A stretch of 64,000 nucleotides of DNA from Enchytraeus crypticus (lineage: Eukaryota > Annelida > Clitellata > Enchytraeida > Enchytraeidae), in the NCBI GenBank assembly GCA_905160935.1, contig CAJHZI010000600.1:62001-126000 (forward strand), written 5' to 3'. The position numbers and the translations under genes are program-made. The notes under the pieces are model-generated. The model was not told the origin of the DNA, made no database searches, and saw nothing but the letters and a program-made list of their open reading frames with translations. This document shows positions 20,071 through 31,800 of this stretch, piece by piece; positions within the stretch are counted from its first letter, which is position 1; each line of letters begins with the position of its first letter.

Positions 20071-21750
20071 ATTTGGTTGTATCTTACGTAGGTCTATGTT
20101 TACTGACGCAAACAATTCTAGAATTAAGAGAGTGTCAGTTTTATTTAAACAGATCAACAATGACCGTAATAATTAGTCATTGGAAAAAAGTATCATTTAT
20201 ATAATATGATTTTAATATGAATATACGACTCAAATTAGTCAATTAATTATGCTATCGTCAATATCTTGCTCTTCTCTGCCCCACCCACACCCACCACCAT
20301 TATATTCCATGTGCGATAATTCCGCCACGGCTTACCTTCCGTTAGAAGAACGGTAGTGGTTGTGTTCTGCCTATATGGCCTACTCTAACACTGAGCATTG
20401 CAACACCTGTTCAGAGCCATTGTTATAATAATTAGTACTGCTTCTGCTGCTATTGCCGCTGATGCTTTCAGCCAGTGGCTCAAGTAGCTCGAAAGCAGCC
20501 GTTCACAATTCACTATTACGTTGATTATCTGTTTTACTGCTTAGATTTGCAGTTGAAGGATCAGGGAATAATTTTTTCTTTACGAATATTCTTTGTTGCT
20601 AGATAAGATTTTAAACTTTACGATTATCCACAGAGAATCTTCCACGAATGACGTCAATTAATAGGCCTACTCTCCAAGCCAGAATTGAATCTCGAGCGCC
20701 GTGTCACTGGGCTGTTCAGAACCTGTTCTTATGTATACATATACATTGTTCTTATATTACATATACTAAAAATAATAATAATAATAATAATAACCTACGA
20801 GAAATTCTATATCGGTGTCATGACCTGTGTGTCATGGTCTTGGAGATCGCTTTACAGGTTCCTGGCAGGTTTTATTAATCCCTTTCTATGGTTAATCATA
20901 TATCTGCTATTGATAGGCCTATATCATATATCAATATATTAGTAGCTTACTGTTCATTACCAGAAGGTTAGTTTAGCGGTTTTTTGGCATAATAATAGAT
21001 ACATTACAGTTAGACACGATTTTGATATCTTGATCTTAATCTTGTTAGAATCAAACCGATGATATCTTGTTTATCAGAGGAAACTTGCTACTGTCATTTT
21101 AGCAGTTTAACAATAACTCAACGCATAATTCACAGCCAAATGCATAATAGTTTAACTAATACATGTATCTCTCGAGCAGTCTAATAGGTAATTCACAGGT
21201 TTCATAGGTAAAAACAGGTTACAGTGTTTACTCTGGGAGTATGTCATTAATAAACAAAGAATGATAATGTTACTGAATCGGAAAAATGTTGACATTAAAC
21301 CAACCAAAAGTCAAATGAGTTTCGTGAAAACAGTGAAAAGGGCCACTGATGAAGGCAATAGCTTTATTATAACAGCTTTAATATCCACTCCTCGGCGTAG
21401 TGAAATGTAATATTGGGCTGATATTAGGCTGCATAGAAATTAACGTGCGATAAGGATGCACATCATAATAGAAGCGCAGTTGAGTTACAGAAAAATTATT
21501 AGGCTACTATCTGATGTTAAGTCATCGTTATTATATTGAGCCAACTCTACATCACAGCGGTTACCTTCAATGCTGGCACAGAAGCATTGAGGGTATCTGA
21601 AGAGAAAACTTGAATTCAGAGTCAACATTACATTGCATTATATTACATTACATTACACTATATTACAGTAAATAATCGGTATCCTCCAATTCAATTATGC
21701 GTATTCTTGCCAATTTTCTAAGTCTAAAAATGTCTACGCATTTGACTTGT
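20070..21750. other. No recognisable feature
   Basis: AT-rich DNA with scattered TAGGCCTA words, a short (AAT)n at about 20770-20793 and an ATTACATTAC run near 21630-21665. No coding support. Confidence 0.4.
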
Positions 21751-21751
21751 A

Positions 21752-21945
21752 GATCTTTCCACGTGTTGTGTCCGGGTTGTTTGAAGAATTGACCAACCGG
21801 CGGCTGCACGTGTCATAGAAGGCGACTAAAGCAATAAGATCCATACCATCGTCAGAAAAGGCATTCGGTTGGTGAGCGCCTAGGCTCCAGAAATTGCTAC
21901 AAAAATTTAAAGAATAAAAAAGTCTCAAATAGGGGATTGGTGATT
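21752..21945 (+). repeat. Family G repeat
   Basis: TTGTGTCCGGGTTGTTTGAA through GGCATTCGGTTGGTGAGCGC to AAATAGGGGATTGG, then directly into the GAT-rich array. Confidence 0.75.
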
Positions 21946-22915
21946 TGATGTGATGCTGATCTGATGTGATGATCTAATGTGAAGATGATCTAATGTGATG
22001 ATGATCTAATGTGATGATGATCTAATGTGTTGATGATGATGTAATGTGATGATCATCTAATTTGATGATGATCTGATGTGATGATCTAATGTGATGATGA
22101 TCTAATGTAATGATGATCTAATGTGATGATGATCTAATGTAATGATGATCTAATGTGATGATGATCTAATGTGAAGATGATCTAATGTGAAGATGATCTA
22201 ATGTGATGCTGATCTGATGTGATGATCTAATGTGAAGATGATCTAATGTGATGATGATCTAATGTGTTGATGATGATGTAATGTGATGATCATCTAATTT
22301 GATGATGATCTGATGTGATGATCTAATGTGATGATGATCTAATGTAATGATGATCTAATGTGATGATGATCTAATGTGAAGATGATCTAATGTGAAGATG
22401 ATCTAATGTGATGATGATCTAATGTGATTATGATCTAATGTGATGTTAATCTAATGTGATGATGATCTAATGTGATGATGATCTAATATTATGATGATCT
22501 AATGTGATGATGATGATGTAATGTGATGATGATCTAATGTGATGATGATCTAATGTGATGATGAGCTGATGTGGTTATGATTTAAAGTGATGATGATTTA
22601 ATGTGAGGATGATCTAATGTGATGATGATCTAATGTAATGATGATCTAATGTGATGATGATCTAATATTATGATGATCTAATGTGATGATGATCTAATGT
22701 AATGATGATCTAATGTGATGATGATCTAATATTATGATGATCTAATGTGATGATGATCTAGTGTAATGATGATCTAATGTGATGATGATCTAATATTATG
22801 ATGATCTAATGTGATGATGATCTAATGTGATGATGATCTAATGTGATGATGATCCAATGTGATGATGATCTAATGTGATGATGATCAAATGTGATGATGA
22901 TATAATGGTGATGAT
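21946..22915. repeat. 16-bp minisatellite array with 253-bp higher-order period
   Basis: Unit ATCTAATGTGATGATG repeated for about 970 bp with variants (TGTAATG, ATATTATG, TGTGAAG). The variant string beginning GATGCTGATCTGATG at 21952 recurs at 22205, so a block of 253 bp was duplicated. Confidence 0.92.
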
Positions 22916-23142
22916 AATGTCCAGGAAATAGATTCATAGTGTGTTTCATTGAATTTAGAATTTAGTCTTACACGCTTTGTCCACAGGTGGCTCACTTACC
23001 TATATTAACACGTCGTTATACACGACGAGTCTGTAGCTGCGGACGATGATAAGAATTGTATTGAAGATATTGTAGGGAGGTGAATTATAATAAGCATTGG
23101 GGTTTACCACAGAAGACGACCCCAAACTGCAAGATATAAATC

Positions 23143-23191
<49 letters not shown>
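23143..23191. repeat. (TA)n microsatellite ending in TAGGCCTA
   Basis: TA run followed by GGCCTATATACATGTATAC and three AGCATGTA-type repeats. Confidence 0.95.
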
Positions 23192-23192
<1 letters not shown>

Positions 23193-23379
23193 CCTATATA
23201 CATGTATACATAGCATGTACATATAGCATGTATGTACATATAGCATGTATTAGAAATACCACGAAATTAAGCGAGCGCAAGCAAAATACAGTTTTTGTTG
23301 TTTGTATTAGGTAGGCCTATAATTGATATCACTTTCGAAAGACCAAGCGGACGTTAACATTTTCTTAATGCCCGCGTTT

Positions 23380-23520
23380 TATAAAGCTGATAAAGATAAT
23401 TCTAACGTCAGTTTCCCACTCAAAAGCGATATGAGTAACGGGCGAGCTAAGGATTTGAACCCACACACACTGATCCGCGGTCGAATAACTTACCGACTTC
23501 GCCACTGGCTGGAGCCAGTG
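23380..23520 (-). repeat. tRNA-derived SINE family 2, copy B
   Basis: Reverse complement: CCAGTGGCGAAGTCGGTAAG, TTCGACCGCGGATCAG, GGGTTCAAATCCTTAGC, TGGGAAACTGACGTTAGAA. Confidence 0.85.
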
Positions 23521-23799
23521 GCGATGAAGCATCGAGGTATAAATTCTATAGAAATCTGCTTTACTTACAAATGTTCAAATATGACGACACAGAAGCAATA
23601 TTCAAAAAGTCTTTATCACTAATCCCTATCCAATCAGTCATCTAAGCCCTTAACCGGGCTAATGTAATATAGAACTATAACCTTTTATCCGTAGTTAAAG
23701 GAAGCGAAATTGTAAATTTCACATGTAAGGCTGCCTGTTCTTTAACTTCTATAGGAGGGCTAATCTGATAGCATGTCAATACGTTCTCCGATTGCGGAC

Positions 23800-23890
23800 C
23801 AGTAGGTGCCAAGTTCAAATACAACGATCTCTCCTTCGTGACTTGTCTTTGAGACAGGAATAAAACGTTAAATTATGGGATTTATCCTCT
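23800..23890 (+). repeat. SINE core-domain fragment
   Basis: CAAGTTCAAATAC (weak B box), then CGTGACTTGTCTTTGAGACA and GGAATAAAACGTTAAATTAT, the shared core. Confidence 0.5.
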
Positions 23891-24573
23891 ATAGCTGTAA
23901 TAGGATAATACTGATAGATTCAATTTGATAACATTTTTCGTGGATGACCCTACTGAACTACTAGCTGTATATTTGATAGATTACAAGACAGCTGTTATGA
24001 CATTTCTTCTAGTGCTGTAGGAACTTGGACTGGGAGATTTTACTTTTAGAATTATAGTCTACTATAAATTCCAATGGTGACTTTATTTTAGTAAAGATGA
24101 CTATCAAGCACTTTGAAGTACCGATGTTATAAGTGACTTTAAATTCTTGCTTACAAATTAATTAAATAGTAAAAATCAACTTCCACATCGCAATACTGAT
24201 CACAGTGTCCGAAGGTAACCTTAAAATAGCGCTAAAATAACAGACTTATGGTCCATATTTCACGATATTCGTGCTGTCGTTTAGGCTAATTGTTGCAAAA
24301 TGTAGGAGCTGAGCAGCACTAAGTTATAAATATGGGTACTAGGATGGGATCTTAATAAATATTCGACTACGCCCAAAGACTTCGAATTAAATCTTTCTAT
24401 TGATTTATTTGATTCACTTCCTTTTTCGCAGTTTATTGAATTACTCTTCACGAAGAAAGGAGAGTAATTTTTATGTAGGCTTAATATCCATAATTTATTT
24501 ATATGTGCATCTTTGGATATTCGTAAATAAATGTTTAGAAATCCTTATCATATCCTATATATATATACATAGG

Positions 24574-24627
<54 letters not shown>

Positions 24628-25230
24628 TATATATATATATATATATCACGGTAGTGTTCCACTAAACTACTGGTTCTTGGAACATATTGCTGTATTATAG
24701 GCCTATGTATACACGCTGCCCTTATCATTTTAGACATTTCATCATCCGACCAGACAGAAAAAGAGAGGGAGAGAAAGAGCGAGGTAAAAGAAAGAAAAAA
24801 GTGAGAGCGAAATAAAGAAAAAGGCGCTTTTTCATAATTGACGTGCTTAAATTTTGCCACATGACTCAATTTTACATTGCAGATATGTTATTTTCTCTAT
24901 GATGTAAACTTTATTTAAGGAATTCACAGAATAGAAACAATACAGTAGAGACTTCATTCATTTGGTGCTCGATTTATACAGTACGAATAGATTTTCTTTA
25001 ATATATTCACAGCTAGGATTTTCTGTAAACAGATAAACTTCTTCTATGGGTCAACCCAATGGAGATTAAAGATGAACATATTTAGATTTTTAATGTTGAA
25101 TTCGATTTCACTTTTGATATTTCGAAATTCAACATAGGTCGGCTACTTTTTATTTAAAAAGACCATATATTATTTCATTCAGAAATAAATCCATAAGTTA
25201 TACATATTGTTTTACTTTCACTGAAGCCGC
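23890..25230. other. AT-rich DNA upstream of the myosin gene
   Basis: Holds a compound (TA)n at 24551-24647 containing TAGGCCTA, and otherwise no feature I can support. Confidence 0.5.
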
Positions 25231-25239
25231 TACGTAGTA

Positions 25240-25896
25240 ATATATCTTGTCAAGCCATGGACCCTCCACCACTGGTGAGCGAAAGAACAAGTGTTTCACT
25301 CCGCTGCGCCATGAAGCCGCCGCAGGATATTGCGCCTGGCCTCGACCTATCTATAGAATTATGGGAAACCAGAGTAACAGGTGTAATTACTGCACCATTA
25401 ATAGTCATAATCCAGTTCGTAAGTGAAGGAAGAACTTTCAGCTGCTGCTGCAGTAAGGATTCAGCGCTGCAGACACACCTGACGGCCCTGTCGAGTGACT
25501 CTAGCAACTGTAGTAGAAATCAAGCAGCTCCGGGCCTACAGCCTCCTAATCCATTAAGCCGATCTGCACAGCCTCTCAGTAACCTGGCTTTGATATGCAT
25601 GGATGGACGGATTAGCTATAGGCTAAGACTATGTTTCAGGGATTGAGGCAGCTGAATTGACGGGTAGGAGGGGAATGTGGGGGTGTCTAGTAGATCGATA
25701 TAGTCCATAGGATCCACTGCGGCAGGGTCAGCAGCGTTTAACCTCCACTGGTAGCTAGGCGGTAGGGTAGCGCGTCTCAGAGTGAAGTGAGGATATAGTC
25801 TATAGGTTCGAGTCCTCAGTCGGCTAGTTGCGTCTGAACTGTTCGTGCTCAAACACTTGTTCGGTTCGTCGGTAGACACTTCATCTAAACTTCAAC
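25240..25896 (+). promoter_or_regulatory. Putative promoter and 5' UTR of the myosin light chain gene
   Basis: A block of higher GC than its surroundings directly upstream of the ATG at 25897. An Inr-like TCAGTC lies near 25816 with an AT-rich ATATAG stretch about 25 bases before it; E-box-like CACTTG occurs at about 25854. The start codon is the last triplet of the exon, so the rest of exon 1 is 5' UTR. The transcription start is inferred, not seen. Confidence 0.4.
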
Positions 25897-25899
25897 ATG
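25897..25899 (+). CDS. Myosin light chain coding exon 1 (start codon only)
   Basis: Context TTCAACATG followed directly by GTAAGAAG, a strong donor. The next exon begins with CCA AAG in phase 0, so the only coding triplet here is ATG. Separate start-codon exons are common in muscle genes. Confidence 0.85.
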
Positions 25900-28809
25900 G
25901 TAAGAAGCTTTCTCTCGTTTAGAATGGAAGAATTGATAATAATATAAGGATACATACGAATGTTTTTCGTACAGATTTTAAATTGGAAGATTTTTTAACA
26001 GGACGCTGCTAGAGACTACATAAATTAAGCTTTGAAATCAAATTATCCAGACTAAGTTTTAAATACATGAAAGATTAGTTTATAACAACCTAACATTATT
26101 GACAAATTGAATGAACAATTTTGCATCTGAGTTTATAATAGTCATTTGTATTTAGTTACTTATCTTTTTGAGACTGTAATGAAGTTAGAAGACATGGGCG
26201 CATAATAGATGATAAAATGCAGATGATTGCTGGATCGAATAGAGTTAAATCATATGCACGCGAAGTTTTTAAAAAGCTTGAGCTAAGATGACTAAATTAT
26301 TAATTTTTAGCAATATGACAAGCATTGAGATACTGGATATGTTATCAACAAAATAAATTGTTGAGATCAGGCGATTAAATTATTAATTTATCTTAGTATT
26401 GTTTACAAAAGGTAATTGAAAAAAAATTGGAAGGAAAAATTATAAGAGGAAGACTGAGACTTGTGATGCTGGTTGATTTGATAACTAATTCGTTTGTATG
26501 TTGATATGATAATAAAAGCAGAGGATATAAATATGTGGAGGAGTTCATGGACCTGCCCGTTGGCAGTGCACTAAGAGAGATCAGTATGATTAGCTTGGAG
26601 TTACTAAAAGTATTATCATTAAAAGAAATAGTGGACGTATTAATAATTCTGAAAAGTAGTGAACCATTGCTTCTCTTTCTGTTGAACGTTCGAAACTAAC
26701 TTGCAATAGCAATTGAAATATCTGATTTTATTTTCTTAGAGAAATTTAGACGACGAAATGTTGTCTTTTTTAAAATGTTTTCTGCCATTGCAATGAATTG
26801 TTATTAGTGAAAATATTCGGCTTATATTTTGACCTTTTAACACTCTCTTAAAGCAACTTTTTTTATTGATTTATTGGCAGGTGGATTGATTAACATACTG
26901 ATTGTGTCTTGTATTCATAAATTAGCAAAATATCTGACTAATGAATGTTAGTAAAATATTTCAGGTCCTGGACTAATGAAAGCGTATAAAGTAAAATTAA
27001 TTTGACTTTCGTAAAATTTTTAATGTTCTAGCTTAGAAGTAATTTTCAGAGTTCAATGTCTGGTAGACAAGAGGCATGATCTTGTAATTTGATTCTTAAG
27101 GTGGAATGCAATTTCATTGCTATTGGATAGCTTACAGCTCTAAATTACTACTATTTTGATTAATATAGTATAAGATTAATACAGTTTAAGATTTTACTTC
27201 AAACTAATTTAATTAGCATTTTAATTTTCTTATATTTATTCGACAGCCAAAGGAAGGTAAGGAAGAGAAGAAGGAGAAGAAGGAGAAGAAGGAGAAGAAG
27301 GAGAAGGAAGATGACGGTGGATCCGATGCTCCCAAGGGTGAAGAGCCAAAGAAGAAGATTGGCAACGTGTTCGCTCTCTTCAATCAGTCACAGATTGCTG
27401 AGTTCAAAGAGGTAACTCAATAACGATCTGATTAATTTATAATAAATAAACATCTGATGTAATAAGGATAATAATTTGTTAATTCTAAATTGACGATGTT
27501 ACCTTACTTTATCATCATATCAGTCAAATTAGGACATTTTTCAAAGTTACCAATACCTTATCAGTCAATCAAGCAATAAGATTTTAACTTCCGGTTCCTC
27601 TCCATAAGACAAGGTCAGGGACGTCTCAAGTAGACGCTGCACCAAGAGACACCAACGCACCACACGATGACAACGGAGTATGCAAAGAACACAAGAGAAA
27701 GTGAGATAAAAATTAGTGCAAGGCCAAGATCCGAAGCAACAGGATTTTACTTCTACTCAGTACAACTCAACGATTTATGCTTCATAATAGTCATCTGACT
27801 GGAGCCAGTGGCCATGTTAGAGAGATATTCGACCGCGGATCAGTTTGTGCGGGTTCAAATCCTGGGCTTTTCCGTCACTGACATCGCTTTCGAGTGAGGA
27901 AACTGGCGTTAACATTAGCTTTAGATTTTCAATTGTCTATATAAGATAACTATTGCCCCGCTGTATCGAATCGGATATGTAGAAAATTTCAATTTCTGCC
28001 TGTCGTGAGTGAGTACTATTAGAGAATTGAATGTGGCAACAGGATAGCCTATGCATGTGATTGATTCAACTTAGTGACAAATTGAGGCGACTCAAAACAA
28101 GCTTCAGAAAACAGGCTGTGAATAAGAACATGTACAGTACATTGAACCTACAATTTTGATTGGACACTAGCCAGTAATTCCTAATTCTACTCGCGACTTT
28201 CATGGGTTAATTCTTATTTCTTAAACCTCTGAGCAATTCTTGTTCTTTATATATTCAGGCTTTGTTTTCAATCATACCAAGGATTCCTAACATATAACAT
28301 TTCGAATAAGTCATAAATTTATATCGTAATATTATTCTGTATCTTCCGTAGTTGCGTCTTTCATTTATGCGGAAAATATCTGTCCAAATTCTATTGCGGA
28401 ATGGATTATAGACAATCGTAAAGCTCCAGTTGTCCTATTAAATGATCAGTGGACCAGTGGATTAGTTAATGCTTAATGCAGGCTTATACATGTATTGCGG
28501 TGTTGTTGTTAGGCCTTCAGTATGATCGACAACGATCAGGATGGAATCATTGGCGAGTCTGATCTTCAGGCCATCTACCAGTCAATCGGTATGTCGCTTC
28601 ATTCCAGTGCAGTAATTGTTAGTGTAGCTGATATAATGAACTCTCATCAAAATTCAAATAATATCGTCAGGGCTCGTAATTCTATTCGAAGACACTTACG
28701 CAGCATAATGTAATATTACAATATTGAGAAACAAATTAAATTAGATGTTGGTATTACTTTGAGTTCTGGCTACATATCGCTACAGTTAAAATAAGTGTTG
28801 GAACATATC

Positions 28810-28853
<44 letters not shown>

Positions 28854-31800
28854 CATGTAGTCTGCCTATTAAGAGAAAAGAGCCGAGAAGAGCAATAGAT
28901 GCAGCTGAATTTATAACATTTCATAAACGAATCCAGTTGATTAGGTACTAATTTGTCTCTGGCTTTTAGATTAGAACTTATTTTCTGTCACAGATTTAAG
29001 CAAACCGCCAACAATATAACCAGTTGTAGTATCTGATTCAATGATTTAACGAGCTCTATTCTTGTTTGAAAGAATCTATTTAATAATCTAAATGACACTC
29101 ATAAACATAGTAAAATTTAAAAATTTGCTAGTTTAAACATTTTTAAAAAGATTTAATACCAATATAAAATTTTAATCATTTTTAATGATTGAACAGGACG
29201 TGAAGCTGACCCAAAGGCCATCAAGGAGATGTTGAAGGAGTGCCCAGACAAGCTCAACTTTACTCATTTCCTCACATTATTTGGAGAAAAGCTACACGGT
29301 AAGAGTCTAATACTGGATCAATATTACTACATACAATCGAAGGGATAATTTATAAATGGCATACTATAGAATAAGTACCGCACAAAAGGACAAATACTAC
29401 ACAGTTTATAAGCCATTAATCAAATAATCGCAGCTATTATTCATAAATTATTTACGTCTAGCACAAATGCTATGACGTGTGCTTCCATAAAATTCACTTT
29501 AGAAGTTTTCTAAATTAGTTCTTTAAACACATTCAATTACAGAATTCCATTTCAAAGTTTCCGCATTCAACTTTGGAAATTATAGATAAATAGACTTTAG
29601 GTTTTAGAACTTTGACAATTTATATCATTATTAACAACAAATAATAATAATTCAAATAATAGTAATTACATGTAATACCAATACTAATATTGATGCTCCG
29701 TCGATAATAAAAAATAATCTGAAATATAATTTGAATGGAATTGATCGATTTGATCAGTTTATTGATTGCCTGATTGATATGTTGATCAATTTATTGATTG
29801 ATTGATTGATTGATTGACAGGCACGGACAGTGAGACGGCTCTAAGGGACGCCTTTAAGCTGTTTGACGAGGAAGGAAAGGGTGTCCTCCATGAAGAATAG
29901 TAAGATCATTGACTACTAGTATAGCGCATTAATCTATAGCATCAGCTATAAGCAGTAAAATGCTTCCAAGGCTAAAGTAGTTCTCAGACTTTAATTAACT
30001 ACTGGGAAACTTGCGGATATCTATCCGAGCATCAGCACGTCATGGATTCTTGAATTGTGGGTATAAATTAATGTGGGAACAAAAGAAAAATTAAAAGGCC
30101 CCAGCAGGTTAGCATATTAAATTCAGTTAATTATTCAGTATGTTAGTTATCTGCTTAAGCCGCAGATATGCCCAAGCATCGAAGAAGAAAGTTGAAATAT
30201 TCACATCTTCAACAAACTCTCTTTCCTTTTTTTCTCTCCCTTTCATTCTTTCTCCGTATTGAAATTTTTTTGATCGTGCAAGTTCTTAACTGTCATAACT
30301 TCTTGACCGTGCAAAGCAAACTTATCTGCTCAAAAAGAGTGAAGTACGCATTTGCATCCTCTACATGCAGAAACATAAATTTATACTCTTGTATATTATG
30401 CAAAATAACTTTTTATATCGTCTAAACAATCACAAATCTTTAATGTCGTTTTGGGTATCGAAGGTTCTCCACATAGGCTTATTCTCAGATGATTTTTGTT
30501 TTCTTTACAGTGTAAAGGATCTATTGCAGAACGTTGGTGACCAATACTCAAAGGATGAGGTAAGATACTCACTGTTATAATAGTATAACTCAGGTAATGA
30601 CAAGTTACGTTACAGTTTATACCGTCGCACCTAGCTCAATATTGCCTCACACTCAGAGCATACATGTACTTTAAATCTTACTATTTTTCAAATGGCTCTC
30701 TCTCTCTCTCTATTGTCACAAATGAAAATTACTTCTATATATTTTGAGGCATTAATTTGGATCAAGTTTTTACTTTTTAGCGACATTTTTGTATAAAATT
30801 CTTATATTTCTTTTAATCTATTTTCAACACCGTTCGGGGTTTCGACATTGGAAGAAACTTCCTTACAATTTTTTTCTTCAGGAAATTGCTAGGTCCTTGA
30901 ACGCAAGTGAATATTCACTGAGCTACTGAGTAAGCGCACAATGACATAGCACTGATTCTACAGCTTTAAGAGATCGTGTTTTGAAATCAGTAACCTATCG
31001 AAAGACTCGATAGCTTAGTGTGCAGAGCGACTCAGTAGCGGATCCAGGGAGGGACCCAGGGGGCCCGGGCTCCCCCTTAGGTCCGCCAATAAAAAAATGT
31101 AAACTATATTTTCATTGTTCCTATGGCAATTTCGATGTTTCAATATGTTCGTAATGGCAGTGGTTAGGGGGGGGGCCCGGGGGAGGGTAAGACAGGGTAT
31201 ATATTCATTGTTCCTATAGCAATTTCGATTTGTAAACATGTTAGTAATGGCAGTAGTTAGGGGGGGCGGGGGGAGGGTAAGACAGGAATTGCAGTTCCAA
31301 AAGCTCGATTTTTTTCTAGGATATACTAGGAGCCCTGTATAATGGAAGGGGCCTGAAAAATGTTGACCGTTTCACTAGCTCTCAATTTTCACTTGAACCA
31401 ATGCATAACCAAATTGGAGGAAAAAAGGGTGTAAGTAAAAAATGTGAACTCTGTCCCGTAGCAGTGGTGTAAACAGCCTTGGCTGGGAGGGGCTTAAGCG
31501 CCACAACTAGGTCACTTTTGCAATTCGTAGAGATCCGCAGAGTTTCTTCAGAGGTGAAAAAATTAACCTACTTTTTCCAAAACAAATATAGGACTTTAGG
31601 TTTTCCCATGACTTTAGTACGGGTATGAGCGGGGGGGGGGGTTAAGGTACGGGGATACACTCACTCTGAGTCAAACGTATTTTGAGCCCCCCCCCCCACA
31701 AAAATTTGTCTGGTTGTGTCACATGTCCCGAAGAAGGCGTAAGCAAAAAATTTACACTCTCAAAAAAATTTTCGGGCCCCCTCTTAAAAAATTCCTGTCC

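Noticed and set aside
21946-22915. CRISPR-like regular repeats
   Set aside because: Units are 16 bp and contiguous with no unique spacers; eukaryotic minisatellite. The arrays at 41 and 61 kb fail for the same reason.
25257-25646. 129-codon ORF upstream of the myosin gene, and the antisense ORF at 25616-25879
   Set aside because: No domain, and both overlap the probable promoter and 5' UTR in a GC-richer block where chance ORFs are longer.
27797-27930. tRNA gene
   Set aside because: The B box is good and the head is tRNA-like, but no cloverleaf forms, and several diverged copies with a non-tRNA core and tail show it is a SINE.
28522-28713. Single ORF starting inside the EF-hand
   Set aside because: Myosin exon 3 read through its donor site into the intron.
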